Below are positions 19,066 through 26,726 of a stretch of DNA of 64,000 bases, piece by piece. Made by a program: the position numbers and the translations under genes. The notes beneath the pieces were generated by a model. It was not told where the DNA came from. It saw only the letters and a list, made by a program, of their open reading frames with translations, and ran no database searches. The stretch comes from Nostoc favosum CHAB5714 (GTDB lineage Bacteria; Cyanobacteriota; Cyanobacteriia; Cyanobacteriales; Nostocaceae), in the NCBI RefSeq assembly GCF_020829495.1, contig NZ_JAIVFQ010000001.1:186001-250000 (forward strand), given 5' to 3'. Numbering within the stretch: the stretch's first letter is position 1; the number at the start of each line of letters is the position of its first letter.

Positions 19066-20270
19066 ACTGCCAAAGCTTGTAAAAATACCAAGTTAATATC
19101 TTAATTGTAGTCAAAGCTTCTTACCACTTAAACATTTAAATATATCAACCTTACTCAGGATATTCCTCTATTTACAGGGCAAATTTAAGAACATACTCTT
19201 TTGTTGTGACAATAATATATAGGTCTACTTAATTTTTCGATTTGGAAATCTGAGCCTTAGACGCTTATAAGGTCTATAGCAACAACAGCTTGCTAAATCG
19301 TAAATTTTATACTTAGTAATCTAATTTAACTTTATTTAATGCGATCGCTTGTAGCTTCAAGTTCAGAAAATCAGGCTTATCCAGCGATAATAATATATTT
19401 TTTATACGTATGACCATTGATAGTAAAGTTATATTTAAAACATAATTTTACTAACTTAATGAGCAAAAGTACTAGATTTTAAAATACTAGTACAGCGAGC
19501 GCAAAAATAAACATACCATTTCAAATGGCGCAATAGCTTGGAATACAATTATGCATGACTTTTGACTTACGCCTTGCGGTACTAGTGATGTATAAGTAAA
19601 TTGATTTTAATTCTCAGCTATTTGCCATGAAATTTAATGAAGAGGTAGTTATAATTCACCGTGTACAACTTTGATAACTGTCCACAATAGTGTTGCATGT
19701 CTCAAGCTCATGGTAATATTATTTTACTGTTAGGAGATATTATTTTATACATCAAGTTGCAAACATGCTGGAACAGCTAGTTAGGTGCGCTACCTCCAAA
19801 AAAAATTATTCAACTCACCAAGGAAATCCACAAAAGCGCCAACGTGCAAAGCACATAGCTTTTGAAATTCTGCTTATATAAGGTAATAAATAGCTCACAA
19901 AGTCCTCTTCTAGGAATGATTAGAGCTAGCTAAGAAGGTATAAAATCCTCTTAAAACGGCAAAAAATTAGACAAGAGTAAATACAAAAATTTTGAGGTTA
20001 AGTTAGTTTTTTTTCGTATATGTAAAAATATCGAAAAGCCAAATTTGTCTTGTCAATCAGACATTAATATTGTGTGTTTTATTTAGATATTGATTTCTCT
20101 TTGTGGTTAATTACCTATATAAAAGCCCTATTTCATTGTTGAAAACTTAAGCTACCTCGATTAAATGAGGCAAACACTTAAATTTAACAAATGATTTAGG
20201 ACTGCTAGATCAATCTTGATTTAGTAACTACTCGATTATTACCAACATCAGCAACAGTAACAGGAAAAAC
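19066..20270. other. 1.2-kb AT-rich intergenic region
   Basis: No reading frame looks real. About 20188-20206 carries ATGATTTAGGACTGCTA, identical to a stretch near 50950 and related to the ends of the element at 2238-2340. The last 250 bp presumably hold the promoter of the secreted protein gene at 20271. A regulatory RNA here could not be excluded or supported. Confidence 0.4.
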
Positions 20271-20912
20271 ATGAATATCATTGTTCGTTTGTTTGGAGCG
20301 ATCGCTCTCCAAATATCTGCGATCGCTACGATGTCTACTATGGCAATGGCTGATGACAAGCCCCTACGTGTCTATACCCAGGAGACTCCTGCTGCTTCTC
20401 AAGGGAAAACAACGCAGAGGATTTGCTCTTTAGATCCCATTGAGGATTTATTACCTCCAGTACAAACAAAGGCAAGTAATTCTTTGCTTTCTTACCTTGC
20501 TGAACAAGGTTTTATACAGAATCAAGAGGGTTCTTGGGTCTGTTATGCAAACGATCCTAAAAAAGAAGGGCGTTATTTTACCCTATTTAAGGTTAAAGAA
20601 GTTGATGGCAAGCTCATAGCAAGTTCTTTCCTAGATGAGGGCAGTCTGATTCAGGGACAGGAAAATCGTAGTTTGGACTTCTTTATGATGCTGATTAAGC
20701 GTCATCTCAATACTAGTCCAGAGAATCGTCAAGGTATACGTAGGTATTTAGAAGCCTTTGTCTCCTTAGTAAAAGAAGGGAAGATCAAACCCACACGTCG
20801 TGGGTTTCTTTTTGACCAACCAAACCGGGCATTGGTCTTATATCACACACTCTCATCAGGAAATCTCAAAGGTACCGGAATCACGATCAACATTTCTTTA
20901 CCTAAGAGTTGA
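20271..20912 (+). CDS. Secreted hypothetical protein (213 aa)
   Basis: A signal peptide is clear (IIVRLFGAIALQISAIATMS, cleavage near TMAMADDK). The mature part is soluble, with two Cys (about residues 45 and 81) that could form a disulfide, and a closing TLSSGNLKGTGITINISLPK. GTAACAGG precedes the ATG at good distance. No family was recognised. The next gene, 350 bp downstream on the same strand, is also an exported unknown protein. Confidence 0.7.
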   Translation: MNIIVRLFGAIALQISAIATMSTMAMADDKPLRVYTQETPAASQGKTTQRICSLDPIEDLLPPVQTKASNSLLSYLAEQGFIQNQEGSWVCYANDPKKEGRYFTLFKVKEVDGKLIASSFLDEGSLIQGQENRSLDFFMMLIKRHLNTSPENRQGIRRYLEAFVSLVKEGKIKPTRRGFLFDQPNRALVLYHTLSSGNLKGTGITINISLPKS

Positions 20913-21007
20913 ACTGGAACTGGGGAGTAGGGAGTGAAATGAGTATAGATGGGGGATTCAAACCTCACTCAACTCGTAAAGAAATTTTCTCCCAATCCCA
21001 ATCCTAA

Positions 21008-21136
21008 AACACCGATTCATTAATAAAACACGAGGCAAATAAACCCTGTTTTAACGTCTTCTACAACCAAAAACTCCTTGTTTCAGCCTCAATAAACCCA
21101 GTTTTTGGTCATGATTCGGAATACTGAATCGGTGTT
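21008..21136. mobile_element. MITE-like element (AACACCGATTCA ends)
   Basis: AACACCGATTCA at 21008-21019 is perfectly inverted as TGAATCGGTGTT at 21125-21136. Inside, AAACCCTG and CCAAAAACTCC/CCAGTTTTTGG offer further pairing. It is 129 bp, non-coding, and stands in front of the gene at 21262. No clear target duplication was found. Confidence 0.55.
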
Positions 21137-21261
21137 CTAGCTACGAAGGATAGGAATGCTGTTGGCAGACTCGATGAGTCTGCGGTATTGTTGCGACCCC
21201 ACGGACTGAAAGAGGGACGTGAACAACCAATGAAATTGCTGTCATTTAGTGGAGGTGCATC

Positions 21262-22596
21262 TTGCCTAAATCAATCGTTCAAAGAATTGCAATGCCGTAC
21301 CACTTCGTGGAAGCAAGCTACGCGGAGCGTCTCGGAGAGAAAGCCGTTCGGTTTGCGACCATCGTATTCTCATCTGTTGCAGTAGTACTCACTACGTGTC
21401 AGTCTGCTTTTGCACAGCTCAATATTGGACGTTATGGTATCCAACAAGGACTGGAGTATGAGTATCTCCAGTACCAAATCAATAACCAGAATCTGAGCCA
21501 GATGCGAGTCATTCCTGGATGTGATGTGGGATTTGGGCTGACCTGCAATAAAACTGGATCGGTAATCCAACGATTACTAGATTCAAACGACGGGACTAGC
21601 TATCAAGACCTCTTGATACGAGCAGCTGGTGGAGAGGAAAACTTCCAGAATTTCGCTAGCTTTTACGGTAACAATCCCAATCTCTCTGAGGTGCCTTACG
21701 CCTCATTTTGGAGAAACCAATCCCCCGCAATCATGGATGGATCTCAATACCTTCTTGGACAACCTGTTGGTCGCAATCCAGTAGAAGGACTCGGACTTGT
21801 AACCAAGCAGTTCTATTGGTCACCATACTCAGGAACCAATAACTCGGTCAGTCTCCGTGATGGATTAATAGACTTGAAGTTGTCATACGGACGACTACTC
21901 TTTGAGGAAGCCTCAAAAATCCCCAACATTAAGGACGAGATTCAGTCTCTGGGTCTGTCGCCAGAGATGACGAATTTCTATTTAGATAAAATCTCAACAG
22001 GCTTGGATGCGTTGAGTTCTGGAAATCCAAACCAACTCCAACAGAGGATTTTTGAAGTACTATCCTTTCCATATTCCGAAGATGGTGGGGAACTCGGACG
22101 TCCCAATAACGCAATTCCACAGGAATTTAGTCAGCTCTTGGGAGAAGATATCCCAGGAGATATATTGCTGAGTGATAATCCACTAGCATTGGACGGAGAA
22201 GCAATGGGCCTCGATACTTCCCCTGCCTCTGTAGGAGATGTTTTGGTACAAGACAGTCCTGATTCCTTTCCACTCTGGCCAATATTCGGAATTGGGGGTC
22301 TTGCTTTAATTCTGCTTCTACTACTCGATGGTGATAGTTCTTCAGCTCAAGCATCTGTTTCTTCAGAAAATCCACCTTTGTCTCTCACTAGCACAGGCGA
22401 ATGCGATCTGACTCGCAGTGGTAATGGTTATGATCACACCCAGATCATTGAGATTCCATGTAACGTTACTCCTAAAACCCCTACGGAAGTGAAGAAGGTA
22501 GTGGAGCCATCAATGATCAAAGCGCTTATATTGCTAATTGTTCTACTATGCATAGTCCGTTACAAACATCGGTCTTTAAAAATCCGTAATTCATAA
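21262..22596 (+). CDS. Exported hypothetical protein with membrane anchors (444 aa)
   Basis: Start TTG 21262 is chosen because GGAGGTG lies 5-11 bases before it. The signal sequence is unusual: 30 polar residues precede FATIVFSSVAVVLTTCQSAF. Residues about 16-27 (EASYAERLGEKA) are encoded by a copy of the dispersed CAAGCTACGC repeat, so the N-terminus appears lengthened by repeat insertion. A large extracytoplasmic domain (about 55-330) contains two nearby Cys. It is followed by WPIFGIGGLALILLLLLDGD and a C-terminal helix ALILLIVLLCIVRYKHRSLK with a positive stop. Family not recognised. ATG codons at 21295 onward are alternative starts. Confidence 0.7.
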   Translation: MPKSIVQRIAMPYHFVEASYAERLGEKAVRFATIVFSSVAVVLTTCQSAFAQLNIGRYGIQQGLEYEYLQYQINNQNLSQMRVIPGCDVGFGLTCNKTGSVIQRLLDSNDGTSYQDLLIRAAGGEENFQNFASFYGNNPNLSEVPYASFWRNQSPAIMDGSQYLLGQPVGRNPVEGLGLVTKQFYWSPYSGTNNSVSLRDGLIDLKLSYGRLLFEEASKIPNIKDEIQSLGLSPEMTNFYLDKISTGLDALSSGNPNQLQQRIFEVLSFPYSEDGGELGRPNNAIPQEFSQLLGEDIPGDILLSDNPLALDGEAMGLDTSPASVGDVLVQDSPDSFPLWPIFGIGGLALILLLLLDGDSSSAQASVSSENPPLSLTSTGECDLTRSGNGYDHTQIIEIPCNVTPKTPTEVKKVVEPSMIKALILLIVLLCIVRYKHRSLKIRNS

Positions 22597-22689
22597 TTCT
22601 TACAGCAGCTTTCATTTATGTAAGGGTACAGTAATGCTGATTGGTGTCAACAAAAGCCTAGAAATAGCAAAACTTTCGGCTTGACTTAC
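22597..22689. other. Short intergenic stretch
   Basis: No feature seen between the exported protein and the repeat that follows. Confidence 0.3.
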
Positions 22690-22757
22690 CCGCCTTGAAC
22701 TTTAGTTCCAGGCTAATAGCTAAAGTCTACTCAAGTAGACTAAAGATTTTTGGGTAT
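22690..22757. repeat. Left half of a split palindromic repeat
   Basis: It contains AGGCTAATAGCTAAAGTCTA plus CTCAAGTAGACTAAAGAT, a hairpin around TAGTCTACT. The same layout is found at 52315-52372, where it is followed closely by the matching right half. Confidence 0.5.
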
Positions 22758-22796
22758 ATTTATCTTGGGTTGCCAACGGCAACCCAAGACTCCCCC

Positions 22797-22816
22797 CATT
22801 GTAATGATTATCATTT
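22797..22816. promoter_or_regulatory. Fur-box-like sequence
   Basis: ATTGTAATGATTATCATTTT contains ATGATTATCAT, close to the core of the Fur consensus (GATAATGATAATCATTATC). No gene starts within a few hundred bases downstream on the plus strand, so it may be a chance match. Confidence 0.25.
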
Positions 22817-22958
22817 TTATTTAATGTATATTTTATTTCCTGGAAGTCCCTTAACTACTTGCTGGATATTACCCACTTACTGGGATAATACCAATTCAAT
22901 TAATGATGTTTCTGATTTTTATCTCGTCAGAGTCATAAAAGAGCGATAAGCTTTTCTC

Positions 22959-23013
22959 AGTCGTCTAAAGACGTCTTTAGCTATTAGACTCAGAATTCAT
23001 TCTGAGGCTGGCT
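22959..23013. repeat. Right half of a split palindromic repeat
   Basis: Contains GTCTTTAGCTATTAGACTCA and GAATTCATTCTGAGGC, matching the right half of the compact copy at 52376-52425. In this locus about 200 bp separate the halves. Confidence 0.5.
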
Positions 23014-23068
23014 CTACGAGAATGAAATAGCCCTGACCTTAGTTGTCAAGTAATTTGAGCAAAAATAC

Positions 23069-23188
23069 TCAATAAAATAGAGTTAACCATTGCCAATGCA
23101 TGGGGCCATTTACACGCATTCCAAAAGCCCCATCTTCAGCGAAACCCCCTACTAGATAAGCTGCCAATGCAAAAATAATTGCATTCAA
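23069..23188 (-). CDS. Possible 39-aa membrane peptide or gene remnant
   Basis: From TTG 23188 the minus strand reads MNAIIFALAAYLVGGFAEDG followed by AFGMRVNGPMHWQWLTLFY and a TGA. A hydrophobic helix and a composed C-terminus make it look more protein-like than its surroundings. There is no clear ribosome site, and an in-frame stop lies a few codons upstream. It could be a real small protein, the end of a decayed gene, or chance. Confidence 0.25.
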   Translation of the reverse strand: MNAIIFALAAYLVGGFAEDGAFGMRVNGPMHWQWLTLFY

Positions 23189-23747
23189 AACTTTTCTAAT
23201 AAATATAACTTAAAAGTAGCATGGTTTTAATGTTTAGAAACTTTTAAAAGTATTTTTCCGTAGATTTTAACATAAAAGCATCTAGTTATAAGTCCATAAT
23301 CTAATTTCTCCCCTTGGGTATATAACTTAAAAATATAAGCAAAACTCTTGACAGATATGCCGGAAATTTTATTTTGCTAAACCTATAATTAAACCCTTAT
23401 CACCATTAAAAGTTGAGCTACTGAAAAATGTGTAGTGATTTGTTAATTAAAAAACAGATCAATAAACATAAACCCTAAATATCGTTATCTCCCAAAATCT
23501 ATTGATATTTACATCTCTAATACGGAAGATTTCTAAATTTGCCATTATTTAGGTAAACTCAAGTCTTGTTTATAAAATTTTGCTGAATTTTCTTCCTCAA
23601 AAAACGTCTATATATTCCCAACGAAACAGTATTACCAACCTAATCCCGATGACACAGTAATAGTCAGGATATTTTTCCAAATAACTAGTTAGTTACTCGG
23701 CTATCAAAAATCAAGGCACTAAAAACATATAGTAAAAGGTAAATAAT
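23189..23747. other. AT-rich intergenic DNA, no gene seen
   Basis: No coding frame or repeat stands out. It presumably holds the promoter of the gene at 23748. Confidence 0.4.
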
Positions 23748-24137
23748 ATGTATCATCCTCAAATGTTGCCAACAACTGTAGCAGCCAATAGTAATTTACA
23801 TCAAGTAATAGTGAGTGAAGCAACAAAGGATAAAGCACAAACGCATGAATTAACTATTACTGATATAGCGATATCTTTATCCCCTGTTGGCTTTGTAATT
23901 AGTTGGATGGTTTTTTTCCTAATATTGCGAAAAATCCGCGCATTTATAGATTATAAAATGGTGTTTCCCGTCAAAGCTTTACACAAACTTCCCTGTAAAA
24001 ACTGTAGCTTTTATTCCAATAATCATTATCTAAAATGTGCAGTCAACCCTTCTATTGTTCTCACCGAAGAAGCGATGAATTGCTCTGAATACTCACCCAG
24101 CAAGAAAGATTCTTCCTCCAAAAATCCTTTTGGCTAG
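23748..24137 (+). CDS. Membrane protein with a Cys-rich tail (129 aa)
   Basis: One membrane helix (ISLSPVGFVISWMVFFLILR, about 47-66) is followed by a soluble tail. The tail has a four-Cys pattern: LPCKNCSFYSNNHYLKCAVN then EEAMNCSEYSP, i.e. C-x2-C-x10-C-x15-C. Such spacing could bind zinc or an iron-sulfur cluster. Proteins of this layout recur in filamentous cyanobacteria, but I know no function. The extreme C-terminus is Ser/Lys-rich. Confidence 0.7.
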   Translation: MYHPQMLPTTVAANSNLHQVIVSEATKDKAQTHELTITDIAISLSPVGFVISWMVFFLILRKIRAFIDYKMVFPVKALHKLPCKNCSFYSNNHYLKCAVNPSIVLTEEAMNCSEYSPSKKDSSSKNPFG

Positions 24138-24270
24138 AAATAATAATTATTAATCTGATGCTGCACGAGTAGCGGAAACTACATATTAAGTAGGTTCTTT
24201 GGCTGGTAACGCCTTGGTTCGGACAGCGATCGCTCACTGTACTGTGTATTGTTAGTTGCCCACCTTGCTA

Positions 24271-24489
24271 TCAGCAATTGGGCCCTACCTGCTGGACAGG
24301 TTGAGTCATGTAATTGCCGTCAGTTGTTGAACGTGTTTGAGATTGTGGGTTTGGCGTAGGTAATTGTCGAGCATTCCTGACCTCTCTGGTAGAGACGCAT
24401 CTAGCCTTGCTACCTATCCCTAACAAGGCTAGATAAAGCACAGGTTGCTTGAAAAGTTGTTTCATATTTTTTGATCGCAACAGCACCAA
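24271..24489 (-). CDS. Doubtful small ORF (72 aa)
   Basis: Reads MKQLFKQPVLYLALLGIGSK from an internal Met, like a signal peptide, then a Pro/Gln/Thr-rich tail (NYMTQPVQQVGPNC). Part of the frame (about 24370-24420) is dispersed-repeat sequence, so it may be a small exported protein damaged by a repeat, or no gene at all. Confidence 0.3.
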   Translation of the reverse strand: MVLLRSKNMKQLFKQPVLYLALLGIGSKARCVSTREVRNARQLPTPNPQSQTRSTTDGNYMTQPVQQVGPNC

Positions 24490-24510
24490 ATCAGATTTTG
24501 CCTAAGTCTT

Positions 24511-24984
24511 TTATCTAGCTGCGCTCTGATTTAGTTGAATTAATAGCCAAGTGAGATAAGTACCGAAAGGGCCCCAAAGAGCATAGGGTAGGAATAGCCA
24601 GGAGGCTTTTTGGGAAATTGGCTTAACCAAAAATGCCAAAATATAAACGAGAAGCGTTGCCAAGCCACCAGCAATCATTCCACCTGTTAGGCTGCGAAGT
24701 TCTACCACAATGGGACTATAAACGGAGGTTAAGAGGGCGATCGCTGCGTACATAGCCATCAACAGCCAAGGATGAGACTGTTTTGAGCTTTTCTCCCACA
24801 CGATAATTGCTGAGATTGTCAGACAGACCCAAATGAATATCCAGATAAATGGGATAAGGAATTCAAAGGTCAACCAGTCGGGACGCTGCAAGTTCTGAAA
24901 CCAAGGGTCACGCAGTGATGTCAGCAGGCTACCACCGAAAAATAGTGCTGCTGAAACTGCTGTAATAATCCATCTAGCTTTCAC
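24511..24984 (-). CDS. tspO: TspO/MBR-family membrane protein
   Basis: The 157-aa protein has five membrane helices as in TspO/translocator proteins. The signature LQRPDWLTFEFLIPFIWIFI after the first helix and YALWGPFGTYLTWLLIQLN in the last helix are both diagnostic. TspO proteins bind porphyrins and are linked to tetrapyrrole and stress signalling. A standalone gene here. Confidence 0.85.
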   Translation of the reverse strand: MKARWIITAVSAALFFGGSLLTSLRDPWFQNLQRPDWLTFEFLIPFIWIFIWVCLTISAIIVWEKSSKQSHPWLLMAMYAAIALLTSVYSPIVVELRSLTGGMIAGGLATLLVYILAFLVKPISQKASWLFLPYALWGPFGTYLTWLLIQLNQSAAR

Positions 24985-25168
24985 AAAAGTTTCCTGTCAT
25001 AGTAGGATTACACTTGTAGTCTAGTTCGGGGGTGCGTTAGCGTTCCGTAGAGAAGGTATCGCTGCACCTGTCTTGAGACTTTCAATTAAAAAATATCCAA
25101 TTTTGTAGCAACGATCTTCGTAATGCACCGCAACAGTTGAAGATGCTACGTTACAACTTACCCATTAT

Positions 25169-25462
25169 TCAGCTTAATTTTTTAGTTTTAATCTGTCTGT
25201 AGATAGATGCAATGTTGCGGGCATCATCAATACCACGATAGTGTGTACCTTTTAATTCTATCCCCAACTCATTGAGAGCCTGTGCCATGCCAAATTTTTT
25301 AGACACACCAAGATATTCTGAAAATTCCTCTTTGATATTTATGTGTTCGGAACTAAAAGGATAAGGTAAATTATGAAACGCGCAATCTTGAATAAATTGC
25401 TTTTTGTCGTAATTGCCCCAAGAACAAAAAATATGATTGGGAAATGAATAAATCCATTCTTT
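25169..25462 (-). pseudogene. 3'-5' exonuclease (DEDDh type), N-terminally truncated
   Basis: The minus strand reads FPNHIFCSWGNYDKKQFIQD, then KKFGMAQALNELGIELKGTH and YRGIDDARNIASIYRQIKTK, ending at TGA 25171-25169. These are the second and third motifs of the KapD/ERI1-like exonuclease family, including the GIDDARN catalytic Asp. The first motif (DxE) that starts the domain is missing. Upstream the sequence switches in another frame to histidine-kinase linker sequence, so the gene was cut and joined near 25455-25465. Confidence 0.75.
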
Positions 25463-25968
25463 GAAGCGAGAAATTCACTCTTGGCTTGGCTGGAGTTTTG
25501 AGTGACTTCCTGTGCAAGGCGTAGTTCTTTTTCGATGCACTTGCGCTCTACAATTTCAGTTGAAAGCGCTCGATTGATAACTTATAACTGGGCAGGGCTA
25601 GGTAGTGTTAGAGCTTGAGGCATGAGATAAAATAACGCAAATGCCGTATATATCGAAATAATGGCAGTTAAAGCTTTTAAACCACCTGCAATCCAATAGT
25701 CTGGATGCCAAAGCGTCCAAATATCCATCAAGTGTCCAGTACCGCAGGCAATAATAAAAGCACCAAATAACAAAAAGACTCCATTGAAAGGAACGTCTTT
25801 GCGCTTGGAAATAAAGTAAATTAGTAGGAAAGGAATAGAATAATAGGCCAGAGCAATCGTGGCATCAGAAATAATGTGGAGCCAAACTAATCCAGTTTTC
25901 CAGAGATAACAATGTCCGTGGGCAACAAAACCGTTAGAGTGGAAAGGATAGTTGAAAAATGTCGGCAT
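25460..25968 (-). pseudogene. Ethylene-receptor-like histidine kinase, truncated
   Basis: From ATG 25968 the protein reads GHCYLWKTGLVWLHIISDAT and FGAFIIACGTGHLMDIWTLW, the three-helix ethylene-binding domain of ETR1-type receptors. The residues aligning with ETR1 Asp25, Tyr32, Cys65 and His69 are present. A TAA at 25584-25582 ends it after PAQL. The same frame continues beyond the stop with VINRALSTEIVERKCIEKEL and LAQEVTQNSSQAKSEFLAS, the linker that normally leads into the H-box. The kinase core is gone, replaced by exonuclease sequence. A free sensor domain of 128 aa could still be made. Confidence 0.75.
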
Positions 25969-25984
25969 GATACTAGGGGTTGCT

Positions 25985-26314
25985 GGATTTGAAATATATA
26001 CGCATAACCCTAGTATTCCCAAACTATCAAGTGGGAAAGCGCGATCGCTATTTTTTTACATTCGTCTTTATTAATGCTTGAACTACTAGCGTACCAAGAA
26101 AATATGTTGTATCGTTTGCGACGCCGAATAGCCCGCACTTCTCTACGAGACGCTCTTGCTAGCTTGCTTCCCCGTAGGGGTACGACAAGCTCAGTGACCA
26201 TTGTAGACATCGCCCGCAAAACTTAGAACGTCATTTATAAAAAAAATCTGAGCCTGCCCAATCCCTGTATGATAATTATTAGAAACCTTTTGTAATTATT
26301 TGAAAAGCGGGACT
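25985..26314. other. Intergenic DNA between divergent genes
   Basis: Positions about 26130-26215 hold a dispersed CTCTACGAGACGCTCTTGCT/CTAGCTTGCTTCCCCGTAGG repeat. The remainder should contain the petN promoter, but no clear boxes were assigned. Confidence 0.4.
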
Positions 26315-26404
26315 ATGGAGATTTTGACACTAGGTTGGGTATCACTGTTAGTTGTGTTCACTTGGTCAATTGCAATGGTAGTTTGGGGACGTAACGGACT
26401 GTAG
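26315..26404 (+). CDS. petN: Cytochrome b6-f complex subunit PetN
   Basis: A 29-aa single-helix protein, [20 protein letters not shown] followed by MVVWGRNGL. This is essentially the known PetN sequence of cyanobacteria. PetN is a small thylakoid subunit needed for stable assembly of the cytochrome b6-f dimer, which links the two photosystems. AAAAGCGGG lies 5 bases before the ATG. Another small membrane protein gene follows after 7 bp. Confidence 0.97.
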   Translation: MEILTLGWVSLLVVFTWSIAMVVWGRNGL

Positions 26405-26411
26405 AGGCATC

Positions 26412-26573
26412 GTGGAAAGTCCATTCTTGAGTATTTTAACTTTAGTTGCCGTAGTGCTGCTCGTAGTAGTCACTGGTGGTATTGGTTATTTGACCGTGGC
26501 AGATTGGCGCGATCGCCGTCGCCGAGATGATGACAAACGCAGCAGCCGCAGCGCCACTCCCAAGCGGCGATAA
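26412..26573 (+). CDS. Small membrane protein downstream of petN (53 aa)
   Basis: A GTG-started 53-aa protein: a membrane helix (LSILTLVAVVLLVVVTGGIG) and a short strongly basic cytoplasmic tail (DWRDRRRRDDDKRSSRSATP). It starts 7 bp after the petN stop and looks co-transcribed with it. Proteins of this form next to petN appear conserved in cyanobacteria, but no function is known to me. A thylakoid location is inferred from the neighbour only. Confidence 0.7.
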   Translation: MESPFLSILTLVAVVLLVVVTGGIGYLTVADWRDRRRRDDDKRSSRSATPKRR

Positions 26574-26726
26574 TTTGCTTGTGGTTGAACAATCTTTTTA
26601 TAGGGACACGATAATATCGTGTCCCTACACTGTTTTTCTGGCATTCCCAGGAAATAACTGTTACCTTTGCGATCGCTAGGGGAATCATGAGATAGAAGAC
26701 TTTCAATATTTAAAGTCCCACTGGGA

